Positions 37,701-52,700 of a DNA stretch of 64,000 nucleotides are shown here, in pieces. Made by a program: the position numbers and the translations under genes. The first letter of the stretch is position 1, and the number at the start of each line of letters is the position of its first letter. A model generated the notes under the pieces. The model was given only the letters and a program-made list of their open reading frames with translations, did not search any database and had not been told where the DNA came from. Origin of the DNA: Sphaerolaimus hirsutus (Eukaryota > Nematoda > Chromadorea > Monhysterida > Sphaerolaimidae); contig OZ038455.1 of the NCBI GenBank assembly GCA_964036195.1, positions 8,449,855 to 8,513,854 of the forward strand, in the 5' to 3' direction.

Positions 37701-40700
37701 GGATGTCTACGTTCAAATATGATTACCGTATTTCCTCGAAATACTCCCAGGGGGTTCATTTTTCAGAGTGCAAATTTTGAGGGGGGTTAATCGAGGGAGG
37801 GGTTATTTCGAGGAAATACGGTACCAGAATTGCAGCAACGATGCACTGTTCATTTAAGGCTAACGTATTTACATATGCGTCTAATCACATTGTGCAGATT
37901 AGTGATACAAAAGCATTGCTTTTCAGAAATTTAAATATGTACACACTTGAAGCCCCAAACGCAGACGAGGAAGCGGTGCAAGGACAAAGTCGAATAGATG
38001 GAAAGACACAAAATAATTCACAGTAGGTAGTGTGTGGTTGTACCTAGTTATGTGCCTGTTCCACTGTCCTTTTTACGATAGATTAGCCAAATCTCGATAC
38101 TTAAGAATTTTTGAATACGACATTTTGTTGTTCCAAGTGTAAATGAGGCATCTAGTTCCGAATGTCGGTAAAGACCAAAGTGGAAAAAAATGGGTTAAGT
38201 GCGGATCTGTGATAAGTGCACTTATTTCTTCATGATAGAAAAAGAATTTTCTCAATATCTAATACCGTTCCCGAGATACAGATATGTCGATTTTGAGAAA
38301 AACAAAACAAAAAAAATCATCCGAAACAGGGTATCTCCACCCTCAAATTGGTAAATTTCACTCGAAACAGGGTATCTCCAAAAAGAGCCACCAAAAATTT
38401 CACTCGAAAGAGGGTATCTCCACCAGCGGAAAAAATCATCCGAATTACGGTATAGATTTGAAGGAATGTGTCCAAATTCCCATACAAAACAGAAAAAATC
38501 ATCCGAATTACGGTATAGAATTCCAAACCAGTTTTTGAAAAAAATCATCCGAAACAGGGTATCTCCACCCTCAAATTGGTAAAAATTCACTCGAAACAGG
38601 GTATCTCCAAAAAGAGCCACCAAAAATTTCACTCGAAAGAGGGTATCTCCACCAGCGGAAAAAATCATCCGAATTACGGTATAGATTTGAAGGAATGTGT
38701 CCAAATTCCCATACAAAACAGAAAAAATCATCCGAATTACGGTATAGAATTCCAAACCAGTTTTTGAAAAAAATCATCCGAAACAGGGTATCTCCACCCT
38801 CAAATTGGTAAAAATTCACTCGAAACAGGGTATCTCCAAAAAGAGCCACCAAAAATTTCACTCGAAACAGGGTATCTCCTAGGGTGTCAAAAAATTTTTT
38901 TTACGGAAAACGGAAAGGTAAAATTTTTTCACTTTACGGAAAATGGAAAGGTAAAAAAAAAATTTCTGCCGGAAAATGGAAAGGTAAAAAAATTTCACTC
39001 AGCGGAAAACGGAAAGGTAAAAAAAAGTTGTCGGCCAGAAAACGGAAAAAAGAAATGCCGGAAAACGGAAAACGGAAAGCAAAATTTTCACGGAAACGGA
39101 AAAAAATAAAGTGAAATTAGCACGGTACTAGACAAATTTGCAGAAGGAAAACCTGCATGCAGGTTTGCCTGTTTGGCTTTGATTGTGGTAGCTGTACATT
39201 CTGCAACTATGGATCATGCCTGTAACTTCACTTGTAGTTCAAGCTTAACTGAACCAACAAAAAATCAGCAAAAAGTAGCCATAGTGGCCATAGGAAAGGA
39301 AACACTATGACAATTTCACAGTCTAGAAGCAGTGGGAATCACTGATGACCCCTATGCAATTGATGACAACATTGCAGAGGAGATGATAATAAATAGCATA
39401 AAATTCAACGACAACAACAAACGATACTATATTGACTGGCCATATAAAGAGAGTATCAGTGACCTGCCCACGGGAAAAGCAGAAGCCTTGGTGCGGTTTA
39501 AATCACTGATAAGAAGATTCAACAAAGATCCAAACTTATTTGAACAATACCAGAAAGTTTTGGATGACCAGCTAGAAAAGGGAATAATTGAGATCTGTGA
39601 CGACAAAACAGACAACAAGGGGATTCATTACCTGCCACACCAGCCAGTAATCACGCCGGGCAAATCGACATCATGCAGAATTGTGTACGATGGGTCGGCA
39701 GGTAAGCCCAGTTTCAACAAGTGCCTTTTTAGAGGACCAATTACAACACCATTAGCACTGGGCCTACTCCTGAGGTTCAGGGCAGGCAATCTAGCATTAA
39801 TTGCTGATATTGAAAAGGCATTTTTGCAAATAGGATTGCATGACCAAGCTAGAGACTGCACACGATTTTTCTGGCTGAAAGATGCCTCAAAACCAGTAAC
39901 TGAAAATAACTTAATAGTACTTCGTTTTAAACGCGTACTGTTTGGACTTGTCTGCAGCCCAGCAATTTTGGGAGCAGTCATAAAATACCATTTAAATGTG
40001 ACAATAAACAACATGAATGAATATGAAGAAAATGAAGGGGAACGAAACCAGTTGGTGATGATAATAAACAACATTTATGTCGATAACTTCATCATGAGTG
40101 TCACGAATGAAGTTGAAGCTTTAGAACTATATTACAAAGTCAAAACTTTATTTAACCAATGTTCTATGAACATGAGGGAATGGTTGTCAAACTCCAGATC
40201 AGTCATGAATGAAATAGCAGAAAACGACAGGAGTCCAAAGGCGAATAAAATTGTTGCAGTAATGGGCATGAAATAAAATCACCGAACGGACATGCTGGCA
40301 ATATCAACACCAAAATTGCAAATTGACAGCATCACAACACCAACCAGACGAAACTTGAAACAATTATTGGTGTCAGCATATGACCCAATTGGGTTCACAG
40401 CACCTGTTTCACTGACCCTGAAATCCCAGTTGTCAATGCTGCTCCAAGAGACAAAAACAACACAATGGGATGAGCCAATTGAAGATAAATACAGATTGGA
40501 AAAACAATGGAAAAATGCCAGAAAACTGAAAATCAAGCCAGAAAATGGAAAAATGGCCTGGTAAAACGGAAACGGAAAGGTAAAAATTTATTAGCCGGAA
40601 AACGGAAAAATGGGCCGGAAAAACGGAAACGGAAAGGTAAAAAATTTTCAGCTGCCGGAAAACGGAAAACGGAAAGGTAAAAATTTGTCAGCTGCCGGAA

Positions 40701-43700
40701 AACGGAAAGGTAAAATTTTTTCGGCTGCCGGAAAACGGAAAACGGAAAGGTAAAAAATTTTCCTGCGGAAAGGCGGAAACGGAAATTTGACACCCTAGTA
40801 TCTCCACCAACGGAAAAAATCATCCGAATTACGATATAGAATTCCAAACCAGTTTTTGAAAAAAATTATCCGAAACAGGGTATCTCCAAAAAAATCTTTG
40901 TCCGAAACAGGGTATCTCCAAAAAGTCTTTGTCCGAAACAGGGTATCTCCAAAAAGTCTTTGTCCGAAACAGGGTATCTCCACTGCTCTCAGGGTAAGAA
41001 ATTTGCTCTCAAGTATGGCCATGGAGTGGCTCCAGCAGAATGGCAGCACCACCGCCCAGTTGATCCCATCGACTAAGTGAAAATGGATCCCATTTGAAAA
41101 AAATCTCTCGAAAGAGGGTATCTCCACTAGGGATGGGGAACCGAACCGACCCGAACCGAACCGAGAACCGAGCACTATTTTGGAACCGCGAACCGAGAAC
41201 CGGAACCGAGCTTGAGAACCGAACCGGAACCGAGAACCGGCACTTATACCCGGAACCGAAGTAAATACCCGAAAGAACCGAAATTTTTAGGAATCTTAAA
41301 GCTTTTAAACATCGTTTTTTCAACACCTACATCTAAGCAATTAAACAGCAGCTGAACATCTTGGTGCCTGTTCAGAATTGCAAAATTCATCTGTTTGCAA
41401 AATGATTGCGCGGGAGCGTGTAATTTCACATATACTCCAGCGACATTACACCTTACAATGAAATCTACCATATCCCACCTGAATAAAAGAACAAACATAA
41501 AAAAATTTCATCATATTTATCAAATTGCTTTTTAAATTATTTATGTATGTTCGTTTATTCAGATGGGATATGGTAGATTTCATTGTAAGGTGTAATGTCG
41601 CTGCAGTATACACATTATCACTGGTAGTAGTTTTCATTGGTTTTGTGGCAGTTTTAACCGTAGTTGGCAAAAGTTATTTATGTTTGTACTCAAAATAATA
41701 CGCGTACTCACTCGCGTACTACATAAATACATTTGTGTTTCCTCCAGAAAAAAATACCAGTACTCATTTACTCGTGTACTTTTTGAAAGTACGCGAGTAC
41801 AGAAAACGTATATGTTTGCTTTTACACTTTTTTGAATACATATTATTATAACAACTCTGATTTCTGCATTCTACCATGAAATAATAAGCTGTGATATGCT
41901 CCTGTAGTATGAAATATCCAACCAATGTACGTAAGTACATGTAAACTTGGGTACCATATTTCTTTGAAATACCCCCAGGGGGTTTATTTTGTCAGAGTGA
42001 GAATTTTGAGGGGGGGGTTAAACGAGGGGGGGATTTCGAGGGCGGGTTTAATATTTCGCCAGAAATTTTTTTAAAACCAAGTACTAAATTGTCGTCTGAA
42101 ACGTACGCAGATGTCGAAAATGCAACAAAAATCGCCATTTATAAGACTCTAAAGACTTGTATAAGTGTGTAGACGTATAATCACTGTTCTCACATAACAG
42201 AGTCATCGTTTTTAACGTGTGTTTTGCATTACCCAGATGACAAACCGCAGCCTTTGTCATTTACGTTCTCTATACACTAAATTTGGGGGGGGGTATTTCG
42301 AGGGGGGGTTTATAAGTTCATAGTGTCCATTTTGAGGGGGGGTATTTCGAGGGAATACGGTATATTGTTTTTCTGTTGTTCAGCCGTATATTACCCGATA
42401 CCCGGTTATTTTATTACCCGGAACCGGAATTTTGATCATTTTAGAACCGAAAGAACCGAACCGGAACCGAGTTTAAGAACCGAACCGAGAACCGGAACCG
42501 AAAATTTTCAGGAACCGAGAACCGATACCCGAACCGAAATCTTTTGGAACCGAGAACCGAGAACCGGAACCGAAAATTTTGAAATTCCCAACCCTAATCT
42601 CCACTGAGTCTGCTGACCTGCTGTCAATCAAATCATTATAACTCTAGCTATATACGCCGGCCACAGGGTTGTAAATATGGAAAATGTAGAGAAATTTTTA
42701 AGCTTTTCAAAAAGTTTTTGGCAAGGTTTCTCATTTGAAAATTGCCCGCTCGGGCCAACGTTGAAGTTTCAAATGCTATTTTGGAAAAACCTAAATTGAT
42801 GGAGATACCGACATTCGGAACTAGAAGCATTAAATAGTAGTCTGTTGCAAAAAAACAGGACACGAGCTCCACCGACAAAAAATTAGGGTGTCGGTCGGAA
42901 ATCGGAAAATTTTGCGCTTGCCAGAAATCAGAAATATGGAAAATGAAATACTGGAAAAGAGAAATTTGAAAAATTCAACCAGAAATTGCAAAAAATTGTG
43001 GAATTTTTACCGGAAATTGAATAAAATGCTGTAAGCAGATACGCCAGTTTCGTTCTGATTGTTGCAACTCCAATTTACAAACATTAATTCTGCCAATGTA
43101 ACTTTACTAATGAGTTGATTATATTTGAACCAACTTATAATGGCATCAAAATAATATGTATCACGAGGAAGAATTCCTGAAAACAGGAAATCTAGGCAGA
43201 AAACAGAAAAAAATTTGCTGTCGGAAATAAGAAGGGTAAAAATTTAGCTTTTGATAAAAGTCGGAAAACCAAAAGTTGACACCCTAGACAACATAAGGCA
43301 AGCACATAATGGTGCAGAATACACACAACTTGAAATTTGCAGTGCTTTGCTTTCATTTTCAAATCTTTGGTCCAAGATTGCAGTCCAATAAATATTTATG
43401 TAATACTAATAGTATCTAGGTATGTAGGGATTTTAGGCGTCGACTTCCAAAAATGCAAAAAAGCCGTATTTATAATGTGACAGATTTTTAACCTCTGCTC
43501 ACAATGTATTTATCTCTCAGGACGGACATAATTAGTTAAATACAAAAAGTTCAAGGGTTCGCATTCGACAGTACCCAGGTATCGAATTCTGATTTCAACA
43601 AAAAATGAAGTTTTGTCACCAAAATATTCAAAAATAAACAACGAAAAACAGTCTTTTTGCAAAATATTTCGTGAATGAGTACAAAGTTTTTCGCGTTGTT

Positions 43701-46700
43701 TGCAAAACACACACGTAAACACTGGCGTTTTAAAAACGTCTGCCACTCCTGATCATAAAAAAAAAGTTTTAAAAATGAAAGCAACCACAACACAATATTC
43801 AGCACGCCCGCCCATCACTACAACTCAATGCACAGGTGCAAAACATTCTACATATATACACACGGGTAGTGATGTAAAAGCGCCATGGCGCTAGCGCCAA
43901 GGTAAAAACCGCCATGGCGCTTTTGGCGCTTGGTGCCACTTCGCTGTGACGCTATTGTTTCTCTGCGTCATGCATAGTAAAAGCGCCATGTCGCTTGGCA
44001 CCATTTTTTGGTGGCGCTAGGAACAAACGAGCTTGGCGCTTGGCGCAAAGGGTTAGAGTAGCGCCATGGAGTATTGGCGCTTGGCGCCAAAGTGTTGGCG
44101 CTTTTCACATCATTACACACGGTAGCCCACAAACGGACAAAAGTCGGCACGTCGCCCGGGTGCACACCGAATGCCTTACACGATTCACAGCTATCGAATT
44201 TGGAAGGGGCGCCTTCAACGCGCCGCGTTTAAGGCGGCGTCTTTTTTTCCGCGGCGTAATTTTCCGCCCGCGCTGCCCGCCGGTCGCGCGGCCGTACAGC
44301 TTCGAAATGTTGTTGAATTTCAACTTTGCCGCAACTAGTGAACGATGCAAAAACCGCACGTGGATACTGTAGAATACGGTAATGGGCCCACACACGCTAG
44401 TTGACATCGACCCCAAATGTCAACTGGTGCCGATCCCGATTCAAAGCTTGCTGACGAGTCGACGAACGACGTTCAAACGCAATCTTTGAATTGGGAACGG
44501 AACCAGTTGACATTTGGTGTCGATGTCAACTAGCGTGTGTGGGGCCAATGAACGCGTGTGATGATGCGTGATTTCGTGCGCGAGTGCATGGCGACGCGGT
44601 GTTAAGACAAAAAGTTAATGGCCACGTGGTGATGGGAAAAGCACCATGTTGGTGATGTCGGACCAACGCTGTCAATTCGGTACGCACACCGGTTGTCCGA
44701 AAACTTCAAGGCATGCACAATTTATCACCGTGGAACGTAGTGAGACATCGGCGTTCAGTCAACTGAACCGTGGTTCAACCGTCAACTGAACTGTCAACTG
44801 AACTGTCAACTGTACAGTGAAACGTCAACACAAACTTTGGAGCTGACCGATGGTCAACTAGTGTGCGTTTTGTCGCTGTGTTGTGGCACCCGGGTGAGAA
44901 ATCACCAATATATGTTTGGCGGTGCAGCCATCACTAGTGGCCGGACATAAATTAGATTCTATGGTGATAATTATGATAATTCTACTATTATCGATATCTA
45001 TCGAAATATGTACCAGCTTCACGATGCCTTTGGTTCCATTTAAATTTTTATTTATATGAAATGTACAACTTATCATAGTTTAATTGACACCGTGAGATAA
45101 AAAAACAACTGCGCTAGGAAACGGTAAAACAGCATGGCTTAATCAGAAAAATTGCAAAGCGGGTTGCGGCGTGGAGGTGTGCAAGTGCCATAACAATAAA
45201 AAGGCGTGGCCGATTACGCCGACTACAAAAACCACACAAAAGCCATTCCATTTCGAGGAAGCGTTTCAAAGTTTTCAAGCTCTGTATTAAATAAGCGATT
45301 AAAAAGCGGACGCAAAACGCCGGTCCAGTGGCAAATATATTTATGGCAAAAAAAAATCGCTGAAAGACAAAAAATGCTGACAAACCTCTGCACCACTAGC
45401 CAAAGTGGCCAATTCTTCCATCATGATTTTCAAGCAGGCGACAAATTTAATCTGCTGAGCCAACAAATCCACTGGCAAGTTTTCTTCCTTGTCGCTCGCT
45501 TTACTCACATCTGTATTTTGCTTAATTTCCCCACTATGCGGAGGCGTGTGCAATCCATTTACAACCGCTTTATTTGGTTGATTGCCCTTGGATTTGATTA
45601 TTAGACCCTGATCTTCATCGGAATCGATATTCGAATTGTCCGATTGCTCGGAATCGGACCATTTCAGCTCCAAATCGCCCACGGTTCGGTCGGCTGTGGA
45701 AATCAAGAATTTAAAATGGTTTCTTGCATGGGCAGTTAAAAAATCTTTTTAAACATTGTTCTTCATTCGATGTGTACTGGTTGAGAAAATATGCCAAATG
45801 TCAATCGTCAAATGGCGTAATAAAACGACCACAAAAACAGCAGAACAAACCTAAAGAAAAATGCTAAAACGAAAAAAACCGGCCAGCAAATTAAAACTCA
45901 CGCTTAACATGGCCATTAGTCAGCGGGGTGGACCAATCAAACGCATCCGAACTGCTCTTCTCAGCCAATCCAAACTGGGCACCCCCATTCACTCCGGCAC
46001 CCCCGTGCACCTCGTCCTGAATCTTGATGGAAGGTCTCTGACTGGCCAAATGGGCGCTACTGGCTGCCGTGGACGAGTGCATGGTGCTGGAGCGGACGGG
46101 CGCGCCGATGCACAACCCCTTGGGCAGGCGGGACATCACGTCCAGACACAAGAGGGCGCACCCGTTCTGGGAGGGTGGGGGGGGGGGGTGGATAGGGGTT
46201 TAAACGGGGTCCATATTCCGAAATTTGTATATTTCAATCCCGATCCCGAAAACTTCCCCAATGCAGATCCCGATTCCGAAAACAATAGTGGAAATGGAAA
46301 AACGTGAAAAAATGACGAAAAAATTGTAGTGTCATCCAGTGTGTCTTTTAAGGCACTTATCTGCAATTGTTTTTAAGCCTTTTTTGTGAAAAATATAGAA
46401 AAACATGCAATACCAGAACTTTGCAAAAAATCTCGATCCCGACCCGAGACCCTAATCCCGATCATTAACCCGAAAACACAAAAAAAACCGAGCCCGAAAA
46501 TATAAAAAAAACCCCAATCTCAAAAAAATCAATCCCATCTGAACCCTCACTTAAATTCGCCCGAAAAAACTCGCCACCAACAACCCAACACAAACTCAAA
46601 CCTTCAAATGCGTAGTGGCCGTCTGAAAGTAGAGTCTCCTCTCCGCCAAGGTGATCCTCTTGGCAATCGTCCTGAGGGCAGTCCCAGACCCTGTAAAAAG

Positions 46701-49700
46701 CCCTGTAAAATTCAAATGTCATGCAAAGTGTCAAAAGTCATGTAAAATTCCCTGCAAAATGGCAAACGTACGTTTGCCATTTTGCAGGGCATTTTCCATG
46801 ACTTTTGACACTTTGCATGACATTTGACATTTCACAGATACCTTTCACAAGGTCTGGGATTTGCACCTGGCCGCGTGCAGATAGCTGTCCGTGCCGACCG
46901 CCTGAATGCCCTCGGCGGCGAGTCGCTGCCGCACCACCAGCGGGTGGGTGCGCAGATAGCTGTAGAAGTAGAACACCCGCGCCAGGTTCGATTCCGCCGG
47001 CGCCGTGTCGCAGGTGGGGGAGGAGGGGGAAGGCTGAGGGGGAGTTGACGAATTGAGTTGACGAAGTGTTTTTACAGTCGTTAAAAAATGTCTTTTTTGA
47101 AAGCACACAAGTATCGCAACCATTTTTTTTTGGTAAAAACATCAGCAATTTTTTTAGAACTCATGCACTTATGTATTATGCATACTTATGTATACTTATG
47201 CACTTTAGAACTTATGTATTATGCAATATTTTTTTCACGCAAGCGCACAATTTCACATACACAGTATTCACATTTCACATACACACACTATTGGTGGTTG
47301 TTTTCATCGGTTTTAAAGCATTCTTAGTGTAAAAACAAAAGTTCATCGTTCAAAAAACATTTTTCCATCTCTACACCCTACACACATTCAGACTATTTCA
47401 AAAGTATTTTTTTTTGGGAAAGGAAAAAATGCCGGGAGTATTTCGAAGAAAAATGATAATTGTTTCGGCATCAAAACTAGCTAAAGATCTGTGTTTATGA
47501 TATTTCGAAATTCCCACGCTGAAAAAACCATTCTCAACGCGTAAGATCGCCTTAATGTAGAACCCATCATTAGAACCCAGTAAATCCGACAACATCCGCC
47601 CACAGCCCAGCGATCTTTACCTCATCGGACAACGTAGCGGCAGCGTGCGCGTACTCGCCCATGATCCAGAACACGATGGAACGCAGGAACGGGTCTGCGT
47701 CGGCGTTGGGCGGCAGCGTGCCGCAGCCGGGCGCGTACAAGTCGCTCAGCTCGCACAGGTCGCAGCCCAAAACTCTGTGAATGGTCACGGTGTGAGTTGA
47801 CATCTTTTGCCAGATTGTTCTCATGGAAAATTTTATCGCTGTGCAACGCTTAGATCATACACAAGGAGATGTATGTACCGTATATACTCGAATAAGATCC
47901 CCCTTGAATACCCCCCCCTGTTGGCCGAGTAAGGAAAGGTGGAAAACTCCCCCTTGAAAAACTCTTGTGACAGGTGGAAAAAATGTTTGGTCAATTAAAA
48001 AGAATCAATGAAGTCAGACTGACCAAATAAAGCAACGCCCGGGCTGCAAATGCAGTGAAGTGTGAAATAGGGTTCAAACGGGACCGCGGTCCCGGTACCC
48101 GGTTCGGCAAAAAGTCGGGACTGGGGTGGTCCCGGTCCCGGTCCGGACACCCCAGTCCCGGTCCCGACATTCAAAAAATCCTGGTCCCGGTCCCGACATT
48201 CAAAAAATCCTGGTCCCGGTCCCGACCACCCAGTCCCGGTCCCGGTGCCGGAATTTTTCAGTGGTCCCGACTTCGATGATAAGTGATGGAAAAAATGTCG
48301 TTTTTTCCATCCCTTCTACAAAATTTTTTTCCAACACTCCGCAATATAGTTGCGAGTCAACAAATATGAGACAAGCGGTAGTAGTTTGTGATGTTATGTA
48401 TAGCATTATATTTAAGAGGTGATTTCTGCCAAAAAATACATTTCTAACGACCCAGTCCCAGTCCCGGTCACGACACCCCAGTCCCAGTCCCGGTCCCGGT
48501 CCCGACATTCAAAAATTCCTGGTTCCGGTCCCGGTCCCGACCACCCAGTCCCGGTCCCGGTCCCGACATTGGAAAATTTCTGGTCCCGGTCCCGAAAACT
48601 GGTCCCGTTTGAACCCTAGTGTGAAATTAAGAATACTTTAGTATAAAATAATATTAGCCTACGGCAGCGATATTAGCCGACTAGCTCACAGTGAACCAGA
48701 AGTGGCAAACCATTCAACCACCATAACACCAGAAACACCTCACCTCTGGCACAATAGTTCATTCAAATCCTTCTGCAGCGTGCCGCTGGGCGCGTCCGAC
48801 TTATACAAGCGCAAAATGACCACCGCCAGTTGAATGTCGTTCAAATTGACCAAACACGTTTGCATAGCGTCTTTGAGCGAGTCGCCGAGTAGGAAAAACG
48901 CGGCTGCGTGCTCAAATCGCTGCTTGGACATGAGAACGAACGCGTTTTTCAGCGCCGCCACGCGCCATTTTTCCTGGGTGAAGTCGTTGGCGAAAAAGCC
49001 GGCCATGCGCTGGTCGCGCACCGACCTGGAAAGACGAAATTGAAAGCACATTATGGGGAAGATTATCATCTAATGGGCAACTCGGTTGCCAATTTGTAGG
49101 GCATTTTCCATGACTTTTGACACTTTGCATGACATTTTACATTTTACAGGGTCCTCCTGGGTGATTTATCCTGTAATATGGAGATACCCTAGCTCAAAGA
49201 TTGTACCTTTCAACAGATCTAGTTTTATTGTTGCAGATTTCTTTCCCATTAAATTTTAGCTAGGTTGACTAGAAAAATTGTCATACCACTTCCTTCACAA
49301 ACTGTGCTATGATGAGCAGTCTGTCAAATCCCCAATTATCCCTGAATTCTCTCTCCCAGCGTATCGTTAACTACAGTTTTTGTTTGATAAAAATTTTTTA
49401 TTTAAAACAATTTCACGATTATAAATATTCCAATAGTTGTGTTGCATGCACGGGGCTCAGAGCAATGACAGTCTGTACCCAAGGTGCTGATCGACATGTG
49501 AGCCTCAGCAATGTGAAGCCAAGGTCACAGGATGCTGACGAGGGTGAGGAGTGGAGGCGTTTGTGGTGTGCTGTTAATTTATTATTTGGGCACCGTCGCC
49601 GTGCGACACGTCCTCAGATGTTTTAATGACTTTATTAGTCAAAATCAATGAGAACAGGTCAAAAGACTGAACTGATTTACATATCCAAGTAGCCACTTAT

Positions 49701-52700
49701 AAAGGTTTGGCTGAAACATAAAGTTTAGGGGTTCAGAAGTGAACCCAAAACTTACTCAACTGTAGAATAAATCCATGGGAATAAATACAATGTAGTGCCA
49801 CTACAACAGTCCCCCCCAAGTTCACCCTACTGGGGGGAACTGACAGAAAACAAACCATGAAAAGTAATAAAACCAATAAAAAACAATTTCACACAAAACA
49901 TCAATCATATCACAGAATCATGGAATCGTGGTGCCTTATCGCCCAGCCTTAGAGTTTCTCTTGCACTTCTTCTTGCGGTGACTCTCTCCATTGAATGGCA
50001 TAGTTGGCAAACCTGCTGGTGTCCCCAGAGTGGTGCCGCTGATCAGGACAGCCCGGTATGTGGTGATTTTGTGAGCTGGTTGCAGTTGGGATGGTGGAGT
50101 GTGAGGTCTTATGTTCTGGCGCCTCATTGTGGGGTGCTGTGCCAGCTGGATGCATTGAGTTTTGAAAGTTGCTGCTTGCAAAGCCATTTGCTGCTTGTCT
50201 CTGCTGCGAGGTCAGTCCCAACGACTGCATGCTACTGTTGTCCCTGTTGGCTGTGAGAATTGCCACCAACTTCTTCTCTTCTTGCTCCACTTGCAGTTTT
50301 GCTTCCAACACTTTGATCATCTGGCGTAATTGGTTGCATTCTTTCAATAGCCCAGTGACAGCACTGCTGGGTGTAGTGGGTTCTCCTTTGTGGTTACTGT
50401 CCTCTATCCCGACAGCCTGGGTGTGGTTGATGCAGCCAATTCCCGATCGGGGTGCACTTTCGTGGTCAGGTGGTTGAGTATGTGGACTGGAGTTGGTGTG
50501 ATTCCTGGGGCTGGGCACATTTGCTTTGGCTTGGGTCAGGGGACTCCTGCCATAGCTAACAGCCTTCACGGGTGCCACTTGGTTTGCCATTGTCTCCGTG
50601 TATTCATGTGACAGCCTCTCTAGCTCATGGTGGGCAGTGCGCACTATCTGCAGTGGTCCCCAAATTGCCACTCCTCCAATCAAGAGTGGGTGTCCTGCTG
50701 GGAGGAAATCCATGACTTTCACAATTGCTGGAAGCATGTCACTGTGCCACTGGCCATCTGGTGTTTGATGCTTGACTCTCATATCATATACACGTAAGCA
50801 ATCCTGCTCGATTCTGTGTCCCGAGGTGGAAATAGGGCCATTTGTGTATGGGCGGAATTTTGCACGTTCTTGTTCTGGGTCCACATTTGCTTTCTTCCAG
50901 ATCTTTTCCAGCGCTGAATCTTCAATGAACAAGCCAATGTTGCATCCCGTGTCGATGCACCCAATGATTGGAACTCCCATGAACATGATTGTGGCAATTG
51001 GGTTGGGGTTTGTTTTGGGTGTTTGGGTGGTACCTTCTCTGGCACTTGCCACTACTGGCATCCAATCCTCGAGACCTGGCCATTTGTCTTCTTCGTCATC
51101 TGACTTGTAGTCGCCCCATGACTCATTGTCTTCTTCAAAGTCTTCTTTTGTGCACCAACTGGCAGTTTGTTGCAATGGAATGCCAAGCTCTTTGCATTTC
51201 CGCTCCATGTTGCCCTTGGCATCGTTTTCAGTTTTCCCGCGGCGTGCCAGTGATTGCTTGATTCTTTCCGCCCTGTCTGGTTGGTACTCGGGGGATTCAC
51301 TGTTGATGTAGCACTTGTTTGGGGCATGTGGCATCGGCCCTTGGTGCATGTGGAAAGTGCACCAAGGACCTTTGTGGGATTTTGGATCGAATGCTGTTCT
51401 GATGCCCATGGTGTCATTACTCTTTGCACTTTGCACTTTTGGCTCAGACTGCCAGCTTCCACTGTATCGGGGTTGGCTTGGCTGGTCTTTCTGCCCTTCC
51501 CTGCGCTGTTTCTTGATTTGCTCGACATTCAGGTGTGCTGCATCCATTTTGGTGATGGCCATGTCGAGGGTGCAGCATTCCTCCTGCCAGCGTTGCTCCC
51601 ACATGTACCAGCAGGAGGCTGGGACTGCCAATTTTGAGACTTCTGTGAACAACTTCTTGCCAATCATGTGCTTGCGGTCACGGTCTGACATGGTCTCGCT
51701 GACGTGGTAGAAATTTTTGGATAATCGGGTGTGAAGCTCGGATACAGATTCCCCCAGGATGGCCTTTAGGTCGTACCAGGCCGTGGCAGAGTGCAGCTGC
51801 TGCTCCAGTCGATAAATCCCGGTTAATTTGTCTATCACATAGAGGACGTCATGCCTCCGATTGGGGCGGATCGCTCGGTATCTTTTCTTGGCCTCTCCTT
51901 CCAGGCATTGCATGAGTACTTTGTTCCAGAAGAATTGTTGCTGGCAATCGGGGACGCTGATTGCTTGCTGGGCTACCATGTGCAACCAATATTTGAATGG
52001 CCCAGTCTCACCATTTTTGTCTCCATCAAACTTCAGTTGTTTGCTGGCTGCTGTTGAGACATGTCCAACTCCCATTCTCTCTTTGGGTGGGGGGATTTTG
52101 CCAAACGGCTGCAAGCCATCTTCTGGGCAAGCTGCAAAGTTTTCGATGTATTCAATTACTCGTTGCAGCAGTGTTCCCTCTGAAATCATTTCCAACCGGT
52201 CCTCTGTCATCCAATTCCATGGATCATCACTGCGCTTTGGATCCTGTTGTTGACAGGGAGGTTGTGAGGAACTTGATGTCATGTGGTTGGCGATCATTTG
52301 GGTTATTTGTGTCATCTGCTGCTGTTGTTGGTTGAACATCTGCTGGAACATGGTTGCCATTGCGGCCAGATCGGATGTCTGCACTTTCTGTTCTGAGAAT
52401 GGGGTGGGGGACGCCACAGGGGAGGTTGACTGCCGTGGCTGGATCCTTGGCTGAATTAATGGGCCGTAGGCGAGGGAATCCTCATCGCTGCTGTGGGCAG
52501 TGTCTTCCCATTCTGGGTCTTCGATGGTGATTCTGTCCTCTGACACTGACTGGAAGTATTTTTCCAGCAATTTGAGGAGTCGACGGGCCAGTGTCTCTGT
52601 GCCGTCTTTGCTGGCGATTGCACCTTTCGGCCATCCTGGTTTCCGCCATTTGTTGATTGATTCGATCGCACTGACTAGTGCCGCCCTGTTGCGGGTGGCA

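Larger units (their letters stand above)
41128..42596. mobile_element. hAT-like element, TAGGGTTGGGGAA family, copy 1
   Basis: Starts TAGGGATGGGGAACCGAACC and ends TTGAAATTCCCAACCCTA. Perfect 8-bp duplication ATCTCCAC at 41120-41127 and 42597-42604. Subterminal CCGAACCGAGAA arrays occupy 41140-41280 and 42420-42590. Two smaller elements are nested inside (41434-41612 and 41951-42362). Confidence 0.93.

Noticed and set aside
38284-38861. Repeating ORFs on both strands within the 229-bp array
   Set aside because: Open frames arise from the repeat period; content is low-complexity and identical between units.
38310-41120. CRISPR-like repeat-spacer array
   Set aside because: Repeats are long, spacers are also repeated, and the genome is eukaryotic.
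41128-42596. Telomere-like CCGAACCGAGAA tracts as interstitial telomere
   Set aside because: They lie at both ends of an element with inverted termini and a perfect 8-bp duplication, so they are transposon parts.
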